Shown: piece after piece, positions 40,481-49,950 of the stretch
How the letters are laid out: each line of letters opens with the position of its first letter
Position numbering within the stretch: position 1 is the first letter of the stretch
From: JAGVSZ01 sp963716855
GTDB lineage: Bacteria; Pseudomonadota; Gammaproteobacteria; Burkholderiales; SG8-39
NCBI GenBank assembly: GCA_963716855.1
Contig: CAVQUV010000016.1
Span: 310,001 to 374,000, forward strand
Direction: 5' to 3'
Length of the DNA: 64,000 nt
Program-made: the position numbers and the translations under genes
The notes under the pieces: model-generated
Database searches by the model: none
The model's input: only the letters and a program-made list of their open reading frames with translations
Told to the model about the DNA's origin: nothing

Positions 40481-40858
40481 ATGGCGACTCCAGTAACAGT
40501 AACGAAGTTCCAAGCGAAGTCCCACAACTCGCCCGACGAGGTTCGCAGCCCTAGCAAGACCCGGGTCGAGGTCGTTCAACTCGAGGGGTTCACGATTGGG
40601 CGTTTCAACTTCGAGCCCGGGTGGCGCTGGTCGGAATGCGTCAAGCCGGTCGTCAAGACCGACCAATGCCAGGTATCCCATGTCGGGTACGCTGTCTCGG
40701 GGCGAATTACGGTTCGCATGAAGGACGGCACCGAAAAGACCATTGTCGCGGGCGAGTCGTACACGATTCCGCCAGGACACGATGCCTGGGTAGAAGGCAA
40801 TCAGCCCTTCGTTGGAATCGAAGTGATGAGCGCCGACGTTTACGCGAAGCCGAAGTGA
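40481..40858 (+). CDS. Cassette-borne cupin-domain protein
   Basis: A 125-residue single-domain cupin. FNFEPGWRWSECVKPVVKTD holds the first motif and HVGYAVSGRITVRMKDG with GESYTIPPGHDAWVEGNQPF the second, giving a small beta-barrel that may bind a metal through its His and Glu residues. A strong AGGAGG lies seven bases before the ATG. It sits between attC-like sites C and D, so it is the second recognisable cassette. The ligand or reaction is unknown. Confidence 0.85.
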   Translation: MATPVTVTKFQAKSHNSPDEVRSPSKTRVEVVQLEGFTIGRFNFEPGWRWSECVKPVVKTDQCQVSHVGYAVSGRITVRMKDGTEKTIVAGESYTIPPGHDAWVEGNQPFVGIEVMSADVYAKPK

Positions 40859-40868
40859 GGCTGTGAGC

Positions 40869-40946
40869 GGGTAACCAGCGGTTGCAGCCGACCCGTGCCG
40901 GCGGGCTCCGTTCGCCCACACGGTCGGCTGAACTGCGTCGTTGAGC
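40869..40946 (+). repeat. attC site D
   Basis: The best attC here. R'' GGGTAAC, five bases, L'' GTTGCAGCCGACC; then L' GGTCGGCTGAAC, six bases, R' GTTGAGC. L'' and L' are complementary over twelve positions except for one unpaired G, exactly the extrahelical base expected of a folded attC. It begins 11 bases after the cupin stop. Confidence 0.75.
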
Positions 40947-41319
40947 GTCCGCTTCCGGGATCCGTTCGAACGACTGCTTCCCGCTGGCGGTCGAATACAG
41001 CCTGTGGGTGGCGATTTACTAATCAGGCCGCGCCCCGGCGTTCAAAGAGCCATCGGGTCGCGAAACCGGAGATTGAATCGCACAAGGGCACGATACGAAG
41101 TGGCGCTGAGTCGACGATCGCTGCTGCGCGAGATTTCCGTGACTCTGTTGACTACGAACCAGGAGGTCGTTGTGCGGAGCCTTGGGGGCGGATGCGCTCG
41201 AGCGGCTTCTACAAAACCTCCCGGAACGTCATGGCTCCGAAGCAAACCGCCCTACAAGATTCTGGAAGTTGTAGAAGGCAGGAGAGCGCAAGATACTGAT
41301 TCCTCGTGAATTGAACCCG
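40947..41319. other. Right end of island, no gene recognised
   Basis: About 370 bases after the last attC-like site up to the right attachment core. Open frames show no protein pattern. It contains two copies of the CTTCTACAA motif in opposite orientation, annotated separately. Confidence 0.5.
41206..41277. repeat. CTTCTACAA motif pair inside the right edge
   Basis: CTTCTACAA at 41206-41214 and its reverse complement TTGTAGAAG at 41269-41277, 43-114 bases before the right tRNA repeat. They match the tandem motif just inside the left edge and suit integrase arm sites. Confidence 0.45.
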
Positions 41320-41382
<63 letters not shown>

Positions 41383-41428
41383 ATCAATTCGTTGCGAGTG
41401 CCTTCGCAACGATTCGTTAGCTGATCAG

Positions 41429-41460
41429 CTTCTCCAATCTTCTCCAATTGCCTTCTCCAA
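41429..41460 (+). repeat. Three CTTCTCCAA repeats outside the island
   Basis: CTTCTCCAA at 41429, 41439 and 41452, the first two ten bases apart. They lie 47 bases past the right core, the same distance as the CTTCTACAA pair past the left core, and differ by one base. This suggests that the DNA to the right also began as an integrated element of related type. Confidence 0.5.
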
Positions 41461-41616
41461 TTCTTGCGAGAGGTGCGCGGGCTCGTTTGCGATCAGCGAC
41501 TTGCAGCTTGTGTTCAACAGACAATCAATCTGCCGCAGTTGGGGGCATCACTAGTCCGCGTCTCGCGACGCCTCCGGCGCTTGTAGCGCGCCCGCTAACG
41601 GCCCAGAAGCCGACGT

Positions 41617-42090
41617 TCAATCGCTGCGCCCGATCGGCGCGCCGCCCGGCGCGGGCCGGCCCTCCAGCCGGTCCTCGAGCTCGCCGATGTAGGCGGCGAG
41701 CGTGTTGCCCGCCTGGTCGACGCGCGCCAGCACTTCGGCCTTCACCACCTGCCGCTCGGCGGAGCTGCTCGCGAGCTCCCGCTCGAGGAACGCCCTGAGC
41801 TCGGTGAACCGCGACGCCTCGGCCTGGTCGGCGAGCTGGCGCTGCGTCTCGAGCGCCTTCGCGTGCCGCCGGGCCTCGAGCAGCACCGAGGTCTGCAGGT
41901 AGACGATGAACGCGAGGAACAGCACCGCGATCACCGCGGTGATCGCGAGCATGATCAGGCCGAGCGGCGCCTCGATCGTCGTGAACACGAGCGACAGCGT
42001 GGTCGGCGCAACGAACGCGCGCCAGTTGACCGCCGCGAACGTCGCGGTCAGGGCGAGCGCGAGGACGAGGAGCAGCGTGCGCAGTTGCAT
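41617..42090 (-). CDS. LapA-like membrane protein
   Basis: A 157-residue protein with two membrane segments (about 4-24 and 42-68: LRTLLLVLALALTATFAAV and LGLIMLAITAVIAVLFLAFI) followed by a cytoplasmic coiled coil (ARRHAKALETQRQLADQAEA). The pattern matches LapA/DUF1049-type proteins, linked in enterobacteria to LPS assembly together with LapB. The ATG at 42090 is preceded by AAGAGAGG. It is downstream of, and may be cotranscribed with, the ABC importer on the same strand. Confidence 0.75.
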   Translation of the reverse strand: MQLRTLLLVLALALTATFAAVNWRAFVAPTTLSLVFTTIEAPLGLIMLAITAVIAVLFLAFIVYLQTSVLLEARRHAKALETQRQLADQAEASRFTELRAFLERELASSSAERQVVKAEVLARVDQAGNTLAAYIGELEDRLEGRPAPGGAPIGRSD

Positions 42091-42124
42091 GGAAGGCCTC
42101 TCTTGTCGGGCGCGAAGGGCGTGA

Positions 42125-43168
42125 TCAGTCGAGCCGCCGGCCGGATCGCGCGTCGAACAGGTGCAGGTGGTCGGCAGCGAACGCGAAGTGTGCCATCTGT
42201 CCGGGCGCGAGCGCCACGCCGGGCGCGAGCCTGCCCTTGACGCACGCTTCGCCGGCGCCGGCGACAACCCAGGTCTCGGCGCCAGCCGGCTCGACGAGTG
42301 CGACCTCGAGTGCGAGCGCGTCCGGCCGGGCGGCGGCGTGCACCGCGAGCGCGTGCGGGCGCAGACCGACGGTTACGCCCGCCGGGTCGCGCCCGTCGAG
42401 CAGCGCGCGCACCGCCGGATGCCCTGCCAGGGCGGCGGCCGGCAGCAGGTTCATCGGCGGCGTGCCGACGAAGCGCGCGACGAACGCGTCCGCCGGGCGG
42501 GCATACACGGTGCCGGGCGCGTCGCACTGCACGACCCGGCCGTCGCGGAGCACGGCGATGCGATCGGCGAGCGCGAGCGCCTCCTCCTGGTCGTGCGTGA
42601 CGTAGACCGTGGTGATGCGGTGCGTTTGGTGGACGCGCTTGATCTCCTCGCGGATCTCGACCCGCAGCGCCGCGTCGAGATTGGAGAGCGGCTCGTCCAT
42701 GAGGAACGCCGCCGGCCGGCGGACGAGCGCGCGGCCGAGCGCGACGCGCTGCCGCTGGCCGCCGGAGAGCTGGCGCGGGTGCTTGTCGAGGAGCAGAGTG
42801 AGACCGAGCGCCCCTGCCACGCGCTCGGCCGCCGCGCGTGCCGCGCGCCGGCCGAGACCGCGGTTGCGCAGCGGGAAGGCGAGGTTCCCGGCGACGTCGA
42901 GGTGCGGATAGAGCGCGTAGGTCTGGAACACCATCGCCACGTCGCGCTTCTGCGGCGGCAGGTCCGTGACGTCGGTCCCGCCGATGCGGATGCGACCTGA
43001 AGACGGCGGCTCGACGCCCGCGACGAGGTGGAGGAGCGTCGACTTGCCGCAGCCGCTCGGGCCGAGGAAGACGAAGAACTCGCCGTCTGCGATCTCGAGC
43101 GACAGGTCGTCCGCGACGACGGTCGCGCCGAACCGCTTGCTCACCCGCTCGAGCGCGATCGCCGCCAT
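42125..43168 (-). CDS. Sugar-type ABC importer ATPase (UgpC/MalK family)
   Basis: A 347-residue ATPase energising the importer encoded upstream. Walker A GPSGCGKSTLLHLVAG (about 38-53), signature LSGGQRQRVALGRALV, Walker B AFLMDEPLSNLDAALR and the switch His in YVTHDQEEALALAD. A C-terminal TOBE domain (about 240-345) is typical of the CUT1 carbohydrate subfamily. Its start overlaps the upstream permease stop by one base. Confidence 0.93.
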   Translation of the reverse strand: MAAIALERVSKRFGATVVADDLSLEIADGEFFVFLGPSGCGKSTLLHLVAGVEPPSSGRIRIGGTDVTDLPPQKRDVAMVFQTYALYPHLDVAGNLAFPLRNRGLGRRAARAAAERVAGALGLTLLLDKHPRQLSGGQRQRVALGRALVRRPAAFLMDEPLSNLDAALRVEIREEIKRVHQTHRITTVYVTHDQEEALALADRIAVLRDGRVVQCDAPGTVYARPADAFVARFVGTPPMNLLPAAALAGHPAVRALLDGRDPAGVTVGLRPHALAVHAAARPDALALEVALVEPAGAETWVVAGAGEACVKGRLAPGVALAPGQMAHFAFAADHLHLFDARSGRRLD

Positions 43169-43980
43169 CAGCCCTTCACCGCGCCGGCGGTGAGGCCGTC
43201 GAGCACGCGGCGCTGGAAGGCGATCGCGAGCAGCACCACCGGGGCGGTGGCGAGGACCGAGCCGGCCGCGATCTCGCCCCACGGCACCTCGTGGAGCCCG
43301 GGGAAGAGCGCGATCCCGACCGGCACCGTGCGCGCGGCCGTGCTCGCGGTGAGCGAGAGCGCGAACAGGAACTCGTTCCAGGCGAAGATGAACACGAGCA
43401 GCCCGGTCGCGACGAGCCCCGGCGTGGCGAGCGGCAGCATCACCTTGACGAACGCGCCGAGCGCGGAGCAGCCGTCCACGCGGGCGGCGATGTAGAGCTC
43501 GTCGGGCACGCCGCGGAAGAACTGCGTCATCAGCCACACCGCGAGCGGCAGCGCGAACCCGGCGTAGACGAGGACGAGCGCGATCAGCGTGTCGTGCAGC
43601 CCGGTCGCGCTCACCATCAGGAAGAGCGGGCTGACGGTGGCGATCGTCGGCAGCATCGACAGCGTCACCACCGCCGCGAGCGTCGCTGCACGCCCGGGCG
43701 GACGGAGCTTCGCGAGCGCGAAGCCGGCGAGGCTGCCGAGGACGAGCGCGAGCGCGGTCGCGCCGGCGGCGGCGACGAGGCTGTTCAGCATCAGCCGCCC
43801 GATCGGCTCCCCCGCGAGGATGGCGCGGTAATGCTCGAGGGTCGGGCTGCCCGGCAGGAGCGGCGGCAGTGCTTCCAGCTCCGCGACCGGCTTGAGCGAG
43901 GTCAGCAGCTGCCAGACGAACGGCGCGAGCGACCAGGCCATGACCGCGGCGAGGCCGGCCCAGAGGCCGAGCCGCCTCAC
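43168..43980 (-). CDS. ABC importer permease (MalG/UgpE-like)
   Basis: A 270-residue inner-membrane permease with six helices and the coupling EAA loop in FFRGVPDELYIAARVDGCSALGAF-like sequence (ELYIAARVDGCSALGAFVKV). The GTG start overlaps the stop of the neighbouring permease gene (GTGA). It pairs with the MalF-like protein to form the channel. The sugar or polyol cannot be named. Confidence 0.92.
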   Translation of the reverse strand: MRRLGLWAGLAAVMAWSLAPFVWQLLTSLKPVAELEALPPLLPGSPTLEHYRAILAGEPIGRLMLNSLVAAAGATALALVLGSLAGFALAKLRPPGRAATLAAVVTLSMLPTIATVSPLFLMVSATGLHDTLIALVLVYAGFALPLAVWLMTQFFRGVPDELYIAARVDGCSALGAFVKVMLPLATPGLVATGLLVFIFAWNEFLFALSLTASTAARTVPVGIALFPGLHEVPWGEIAAGSVLATAPVVLLAIAFQRRVLDGLTAGAVKG

Positions 43981-44825
43981 GCGGCGCCCCCGCGCAGGAG
44001 CCGCGCGTAGGCGAGCGTCGCCGCCGCGGTCACCGCGAGCATCGCGACCGCGAGCGCCGAGCCGTACCCGAAGTCGAGCGTCTGGAACAGCACCTTGTAG
44101 GCGTAGATCGACAGCGTCTCGGTGCCGTTCGCCGGACCGCCGCCGGTGAGCACGTACACGGCGTCGAAGACGCGCAGCGCGTCGATCGTGCGGAACACCG
44201 CCGCCACCAGGATGACCGGCATGAGCAGCGGCAGCGTGACGCGCACGAACGCGGTCCACGCGCTCGCGCCGTCGGTCGCCGCGGCGCGGTAGAGATCGCG
44301 CGGGATGCCCTGCAAACCGGCGAGGAGCAGCAGCGCGACGAACGGCGTCGACTTCCACACGTCCATCGCGATCGCGGCGTGCAGCGCCCACGTCGGGTCG
44401 CCGAGCCAGTTGACGCGCGCGCCGAGCAGGTAGTTGAGCACGCCGGTCTCGGGGTTGTACATCCACTCCCACATCCGCGCCGACACGACGGTCGGGATCG
44501 CCCAGGGGACGAGGATCGCGCCATAGACGAGCGCGCGCGTCCGCCCGGCGCGCGCGACGGCGAGCGCGACGGCGAGGCCGAGCACGAGCTCGAGCGCGAC
44601 CGACGCCGCGGTGAAGTAGGCGGTGTTCCAGAGCGCGTTCCAGAACCTCCCGTCGGACGCGAGGCGGAGGTAGTTGTCGAGGCCGACGAACGCCGGGGCG
44701 CGGAACGGCGTGCGCACCTCGAGGCTCAGCCAGACGACGTACGCCATCGGGACCGCGGTCACGACCGCGAGCAGGGCCGCGGCGGGCGCGAGGAACGGCG
44801 CCGACTCGAACCGGGCGGCCTTCAT
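43977..44825 (-). CDS. ABC importer permease (MalF/UgpA-like)
   Basis: A 282-residue permease with six helices. It has the early LDNYLRLASDGRFWNALWNT segment and the EAA loop GIPRDLYRAAATDGASAWTA. It starts at an ATG overlapping the solute-binding protein stop, so the four transporter genes (binding protein, two permeases, ATPase) form one tightly coupled operon. Confidence 0.93.
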   Translation of the reverse strand: MKAARFESAPFLAPAAALLAVVTAVPMAYVVWLSLEVRTPFRAPAFVGLDNYLRLASDGRFWNALWNTAYFTAASVALELVLGLAVALAVARAGRTRALVYGAILVPWAIPTVVSARMWEWMYNPETGVLNYLLGARVNWLGDPTWALHAAIAMDVWKSTPFVALLLLAGLQGIPRDLYRAAATDGASAWTAFVRVTLPLLMPVILVAAVFRTIDALRVFDAVYVLTGGGPANGTETLSIYAYKVLFQTLDFGYGSALAVAMLAVTAAATLAYARLLRGGAA

Positions 44826-46078
44826 CGCCGCTCCAGCGCGGCGGCTGCGCGCCCGATCGCGGCGAGCGCCGATTCGGGCGCGCGCTCGCCCACCAGTACC
44901 GCGCTGAATTCCGCCTGCAAGGTCTGCGAGAGCGCGACGTAGTGCGGCGAGACCGGCCGCGGGCGCGCCGCCTCGAGCACCGCGCGGAGCCGCGGGAGGA
45001 ACGGCTGCGCGGCGGCGAGCTCGGCGTCCGCGTAGAGCGATCGCCGCGGCGGGCTGTAGCCGTAGGCGAGGGCGAGCGCCTTCTGCGCCGGCGCGGCGGT
45101 GAGGAACGCGGCGAGGCGCTCGGCCGCCTCCGGGCGCGGCGAGAACGCGTTGACGCCGAGCTGCCAGCCGCCGAGCGTCGCCGCCGGCGCGGCGCCCGGG
45201 GCGTGCGGCAGCACCGACACGCCGACGCGACCCCGCACCGGCGAGTCCGCGCGCTCGAACAGCCGCCAGGCGTACGGCCAGTTGCGCAGGAACAGTGCGC
45301 CGCCGCGGCCGAACGCGACGCGCGTCGGCTCCTCGGTCAAGGTCGTTACGTAGTCCGGGGTCACGTTGGCGGTCACCAGCGAGCGCATGAACGCGAGGCC
45401 GCGTGCCGCCGCGGGGACGTCCGCCTCGTCGAGTCCGCCGCCGTGGCTCCACACGAACTCGAGCGCGTTGCACACCAGGCCCTCGTACTGCTTGCCCTGC
45501 CATACGAAACCGTGCACGTCGGACGCCGCGCGCGTCACGGCGTGCGCGGCGGCCACCAGGTCGTCCCACGTCCGCGGCGGCGCGAGGTGGTGGCGCTCCA
45601 GCAAGTCCGTGCGGTAGTAGAGCAGCCCGGCGTCGGCAAACCACGGCAGCGCGTACACGCGGCCGCGCCAGGTGACGGCTGCGAGCGGGCCGGGGAAGAG
45701 ATCGGCGCGTTCCTCCGCGGCGAGGCGGTGCGACAGGTCGCGCAGCCAGCCGGCCTGCGCGAACTCCGCCGCCCAGATCGCGTCGAGCGCGAGCACGTCG
45801 AACTCGGTCGAGCGCGCCTGGAGGTTGATCGCGTAGAAGAGATGCTGTTCGTCGCTCGACGCCGGCAGCGTGGCGCGCCGTACGTGGACGCCCGCGGCGC
45901 GCTCGAAGCCGGCGAGCAGCGTGTCGAGCGGCCGCGGATCACCGAAGAGCTTGGGATGGCGCAGGACGACGGCGCCCGGCGCGCGCCCGGCGTTCCGCTC
46001 GCCGCAGCCGCCGGCGAGCGCGCCGAGCGACAGCGCACCGAGCGCGAGCGCCACGCGCCGCCGGCCCAGCAGCCTCAC
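44822..46078 (-). CDS. ABC importer solute-binding lipoprotein
   Basis: A family 1 extracellular binding protein of about 418 residues. The N-terminus RRRVALALGALSLGALAGGC is a lipoprotein signal with Cys at the lipobox. HPKLFGDPRPLDTLLAGFER, EFDVLALDAIWAAEFAQAGW and YALPWFADAGLLYYRTDLLE match the MalE/UgpB type. I propose the GTG at 46078; the frame is open upstream for 54 more codons without a better signal, so the start is uncertain. It supplies ligand to the two permeases. Confidence 0.88.
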   Translation of the reverse strand: MRLLGRRRVALALGALSLGALAGGCGERNAGRAPGAVVLRHPKLFGDPRPLDTLLAGFERAAGVHVRRATLPASSDEQHLFYAINLQARSTEFDVLALDAIWAAEFAQAGWLRDLSHRLAAEERADLFPGPLAAVTWRGRVYALPWFADAGLLYYRTDLLERHHLAPPRTWDDLVAAAHAVTRAASDVHGFVWQGKQYEGLVCNALEFVWSHGGGLDEADVPAAARGLAFMRSLVTANVTPDYVTTLTEEPTRVAFGRGGALFLRNWPYAWRLFERADSPVRGRVGVSVLPHAPGAAPAATLGGWQLGVNAFSPRPEAAERLAAFLTAAPAQKALALAYGYSPPRRSLYADAELAAAQPFLPRLRAVLEAARPRPVSPHYVALSQTLQAEFSAVLVGERAPESALAAIGRAAAALERR

Positions 46079-46379
46079 GTCAGTCGCGGCGCGCACTCGA
46101 CCGCTGTCCGGCGGCTCGATCGGTGGCTCGCTCGGCCTCGGGTCATCCACTGGATGTCGCGTTGATCGCGCTCGGCGGCTGCCGGCCATGCCGGTGCGGC
46201 AGTCCGGCGTCGAGGTTCGAAACCAGCGCGTGAGTAGCATACGAGCAACGTCGCGAGAGCGTCAATGCCGCACGCGGCGCCGGCGCGAACGCGCCGGACG
46301 AGTTGACACGCCCGTGTGGTCCAGAAATTCAGCCGAGGTTGAGCGAGTATGATGCGACGGCCTCATGTAGGCTGGCAAC
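46079..46379. other. Gap before a transposase, no gene recognised
   Basis: About 300 bases separate the ABC importer from the transposase. I see no gene or terminator. It is the boundary between core-like and remnant-rich accessory DNA. Confidence 0.4.
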
Positions 46380-47258
46380 ATGGTTCAAGGGCGGGTGCTG
46401 GTGCAGTTCTTGGTCGTCGTGCTCGCTGCATGGCTCGCCCGGCAGCAGGGAGCGTTCATCGAATACCTTAAGGCCGAGAACCGGATGCTCAAGGCGCGTC
46501 TTGGTCGTCGCCGACTTATCTTCACCGACACTGAACGCCGGCTCCTTGCGCGGCACGCGAAGGCGGTGGGCCGCAAGAAGCTCTTCGAGCTCGATCCGAT
46601 CGTCTCGCCCGACACACTGCTGCGCTGGCACCGGCAGCTGATCGCGATGAAGTGGACGTTCCGGCGCAAAGGCCCGGGCCGGCCGCGGGTGATGGGGACA
46701 ATCGAGGCGCTTGTCGTGCGTATGGCCAGTGAGAGCCCACGCTGGGGGTACACGCGCATCCAGGGCGCGCTTTCCAATCTTGGGCACAAGGTCGCCCGTG
46801 GAACGGTCGCGAACATCTTGAGGCGTGAGGGGATCGAGCCTGCGCCGACGCGGGGCACGCGCACGCCCTGGTCGGTGTTTCTCAAGGCGCATTGGCGAAG
46901 CCTCGTCGCCGCCGACTTTCTCACCGTCGAGGTCTGGAAGCTACGCGGACTGATGACGTACTACGTGCTGTTTTTCATTGAACTGCCGACGCGAGCGGTG
47001 AGGATTGCAGGGATCACCACGAACCCCGCGGAAGGCTGGATGCTCCAGATCGCTCGCAACGCGTGCGACGTCGATGATGGCGTGTTGTCCGAAGGTAGGA
47101 AGCTTCTCATCGATCGGGACGCGAAGTACTCGGGCGACTGGCGCGCGTTCCTGGAAGAGCAGGGCGTGGAGGTCATCCGGCTGCCGCCGAAGTCGCCTAA
47201 TCTGAACGCCTACGCCGAGCGGTTCGTACGCTCAATCAGACCGTGCATCCGCCGATAG
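46380..47258 (+). pseudogene. Integrase-core (DDE) transposase, 3' truncated
   Basis: A 292-residue product with an HTH region (SPDTLLRWHRQLIAMKWTFR) and an rve-type core. The acidic residues lie in LVAADFLTVEVWKLRG, KLLIDRDAKYSGD and NLNAYAERFVRSI. Family members continue for about 60 further residues after this last motif, but here six unrelated residues and a stop follow, where a piece of another transposase begins on the opposite strand. The 3' end and its inverted repeat are therefore lost. Confidence 0.75.
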
Positions 47259-47308
47259 CCGAACCGACGTCGCGCCTGCGCTAGATCGATGATCCGCGCC
47301 TGCAGCAC
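47234..47308 (-). pseudogene. Fragment of an IS3-type transposase
   Basis: About 25 codons on the minus strand read QARIIDLAQARRRFGYRRMH, the conserved FGYRR region at the start of IS3-family OrfB proteins. It abuts the truncated transposase at 46380-47258, so one element has cut into another. Confidence 0.55.
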
Positions 47309-47388
47309 CTGGTTCGGCTCGGCGCAGCGATCTCCGAAATCGGGAACTCGGCGCAGGCGGCCCGGCCAGCGCTGAACGCGTGGAGCTC

Positions 47389-48780
47389 TCAGTTGTGCTC
47401 CTTGATGTCTCCTTCGGCCCGCAGCCACTGCACGGCGGTGCGGAAGGCCTCGAGCGTCAGCGCGACTTCGCGCGGCCCGTGCGTCGCGGACACGACGCCC
47501 CCCGGTCCACCCATGATGTCGACGCCGTTTGCGAGCATGGCGAGGCGGAGTCGATTGATGAGGTTCGCGTCGCGCGCACCCTTGATGCCCCTGAAGCCGA
47601 GCTTCAGCGGATCGAAGGTCGCCGCATCGATCGCGATGCGGCTCGGGTTCGGGAAGATGACGAACGTAGAGGCCTCGCCATAGATTCCCCAGGGCACCTG
47701 ATCCTCGATGAGGATCTTTCGCATCCCGTTGCGGATCGACTCCGCCGTCGCCTCGGCCTGGGCGCAAGCCTCGGTGGTCTCGACGAGCTGCAGCGTGGCG
47801 ACCGCGGCGGCGGCGCACAGCGGGTTGGCGTTGAAGGTGCCCTGGTGACCGATCTTCTCGCGCCGAGCGGCCTTTGCGGCCGCCGCGTCGAGTTGGTCCA
47901 TGACGTCCCGGCGCCCTGCGACGGCGCCACCAGGCAGCCCGCCGGCGAGGATCTTGGCGAGTACGCAGAGGTCCGGGGTGATCCCATAGCGGGATTGAGC
48001 GCCGCCACGCGACCAGCGAAAGCCGGTGATCACCTCATCCATAATGAGCAGGACACCGCGGCGCCTCGTCGCCTCACGCAGGGCGGCGACGAAGCCGGGC
48101 GGCACGGGCACCTGCCCCCACGACGCGCCGGACGGCTCGAGGATGACCGCAGCGATGTCGTCGCGCGTCTCGATGGCCTCGACGGCGGGAGCGACATCGT
48201 CCGCCGGCAGGACAATCGACTGCTCGAGGAGCGACGGCGGAATTCCGGCCGGCACCGACCCGTCGAAATGCGACATCGCGCCGGGCGCGACCTGGTCGTG
48301 CCAACCGTGGAAATGCCCAACGAAACGCAAGACCTTCGGCTTCCCTGTATAGGCGCGCGCGAGCCGCAGCGCGAGCTGTGAGGCCTCCGTTCCCGAGGCC
48401 GTGAAGCGCACGCGCTCGGCACAGGGAATCAGCCGCTGCACGAGCTCGGCCCAGCGCACTTCCAGCTCGTGCGAGGCGCCCCAATGCGTGCCGAGCGTGA
48501 CCTGCCGCTGGACGGCCTCGACCACGGCCGGATGCGAGTGCCCGAGCAGCAGCGCGCCGTGGCCGCCGAAATAGTCCACGTACTCGTTGCCGTCGACATC
48601 CCATTTGCGGGGACCCGCTGCACGGGCGGCGTAGATCGGGTAGGGCAGCGTCGTGCGCGAGTCGTGTGTCAGGCCCGCGGGAATCACTTGGCACGCTTCC
48701 TGGTAGAGCTGCGCCGAACGCTTGGTCCGTGCGCGGTATTGAGCCTCGACGATCGAGAGCCGTTGGGTGGTGATGGACAT
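47389..48780 (-). CDS. Class III aminotransferase (GSA-aminotransferase-like)
   Basis: A 463-residue PLP enzyme of fold type I, subgroup II. Key parts are VDYFGGHGALLLGHSHPAVV, FTASGTEASQLALRLARAY, the cofactor-binding LLIMDEVITGFRWSRGGAQS and the Schiff-base lysine in LCVLAKILAGGLPGGAVAG. It resembles glutamate-1-semialdehyde aminomutase-like enzymes but lies with catabolic genes, so a role in amino-acid or amine breakdown is more likely than haem synthesis. It follows the dehydrogenase gene after 13 bases on the same strand. Confidence 0.88.
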   Translation of the reverse strand: MSITTQRLSIVEAQYRARTKRSAQLYQEACQVIPAGLTHDSRTTLPYPIYAARAAGPRKWDVDGNEYVDYFGGHGALLLGHSHPAVVEAVQRQVTLGTHWGASHELEVRWAELVQRLIPCAERVRFTASGTEASQLALRLARAYTGKPKVLRFVGHFHGWHDQVAPGAMSHFDGSVPAGIPPSLLEQSIVLPADDVAPAVEAIETRDDIAAVILEPSGASWGQVPVPPGFVAALREATRRRGVLLIMDEVITGFRWSRGGAQSRYGITPDLCVLAKILAGGLPGGAVAGRRDVMDQLDAAAAKAARREKIGHQGTFNANPLCAAAAVATLQLVETTEACAQAEATAESIRNGMRKILIEDQVPWGIYGEASTFVIFPNPSRIAIDAATFDPLKLGFRGIKGARDANLINRLRLAMLANGVDIMGGPGGVVSATHGPREVALTLEAFRTAVQWLRAEGDIKEHN

Positions 48781-48793
48781 GGATTCGCGTTCC

Positions 48794-49768
48794 TCAGTTA
48801 TTGCCGAGAACCTCGGGGTTGATTACGACATCGCGATCGAGTCGCCCGTCGAGGCCGGCGAGCGCGTTCAGCGCCGTGGCGACGGCCATCCGGTCGAAGG
48901 CGGTGCGGACGTAGGCGGCGGTATGCGGGGTCAGCACGACGTTGTCGAGGGCAAGCAGCGGATGGTCCGGACGCGGCGGCTCGGTCTCGAGAACGTCGAG
49001 ACCCGCCCCGGCGATGCGGCGCTCGCGCAGTGCCGCGACGAGCGCTGGCTCGTCGATGATCGGGCCGCGCGCGACGTTCACGACGAACGCCGTGGGCTTC
49101 ATCGCCGCGAATGCCGGGGCGCCGATCAGGCCGCGCGTCGCCGGCGCGAGCGCGCAGGCGACCACGACGAAGTCGGCCTGCCGCAGGCCGCTCTCGAGCG
49201 TCTCGGCACGCGCGTAGCCCTCGCGTGCCGGGACCTCGGCCGGGACATTGGGATCGACCACCACGATGCGCATGGAGAACGCGGCGGCCCGCTGGGCGAC
49301 CTGGCGCCCGATCCGGCCATAGCCGACGATGAGACAGGTCAGGTCGCGGAGCTCGATCGCGCCGAAGGCGCGCGGCCACGCCCCGGTCCGCACGGCGCGA
49401 TCGAGCGCCGGCCCGCGCTTGGCGAGCGCGAGCATCAGGTAGAGCGCGTGCTCGGCGACCGTCGCGGCGTTCGCACTGCCGGCGGTGGCAAGCGGGATGC
49501 GCCGGCGCGTCAGCGCTGGCACGTCGAAGTTGTCGTACCCGGCGCCCATGCGGCAGGCGACCCGCAACCGGGAGGCGCACTCGATCAGGTCCGCGCTGAG
49601 CGAGGGCGTCTCCATCACCATCACGACCCCGTCGGCGGTCGGGAGCGCCTTGCGAAGCGCCGCCGCCGTCGGCGCGGGCAGGACCCGGACGACGAGGTCC
49701 GCGCGGGCGGCGAGGACGCCCATTCCCGGCTCGGGCAGCGCCTCGGTGAGGACGAGGGTCGCGGACAT
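48794..49768 (-). CDS. D-2-hydroxyacid dehydrogenase
   Basis: A 324-residue NAD-dependent enzyme of the D-isomer-specific family. The nucleotide motif is CLIVGYGRIGRQVAQRA (about 143-159). Catalytic Arg is in VVNVARGPIIDEPALV, Glu in LDVLETEPPRP and His in LTPHTAAYVRTAF. It interconverts 2-hydroxy and 2-oxo acids. It leads the aminotransferase gene and is divergent from the second TRAP transporter, whose substrate or its breakdown product it may handle. The exact substrate is unknown. Confidence 0.9.
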   Translation of the reverse strand: MSATLVLTEALPEPGMGVLAARADLVVRVLPAPTAAALRKALPTADGVVMVMETPSLSADLIECASRLRVACRMGAGYDNFDVPALTRRRIPLATAGSANAATVAEHALYLMLALAKRGPALDRAVRTGAWPRAFGAIELRDLTCLIVGYGRIGRQVAQRAAAFSMRIVVVDPNVPAEVPAREGYARAETLESGLRQADFVVVACALAPATRGLIGAPAFAAMKPTAFVVNVARGPIIDEPALVAALRERRIAGAGLDVLETEPPRPDHPLLALDNVVLTPHTAAYVRTAFDRMAVATALNALAGLDGRLDRDVVINPEVLGNN

Positions 49769-49950
49769 GGATGCCTCGGGCAGTCGGAACGGGGCCATTC
49801 TGCAGTATCGCCGCCTCCCGGGGCCCGCCGGCCGGCACTTGCCCCTTACGCGCCAATGGTGCGACCATCCTCGCGGAGGTGTCGTGTCGCGAGGGGAACG
49901 GCAGTCATCGCGGCGTTCGGCGAGCCGACTCAATGCCCAAGGAGGAGACC

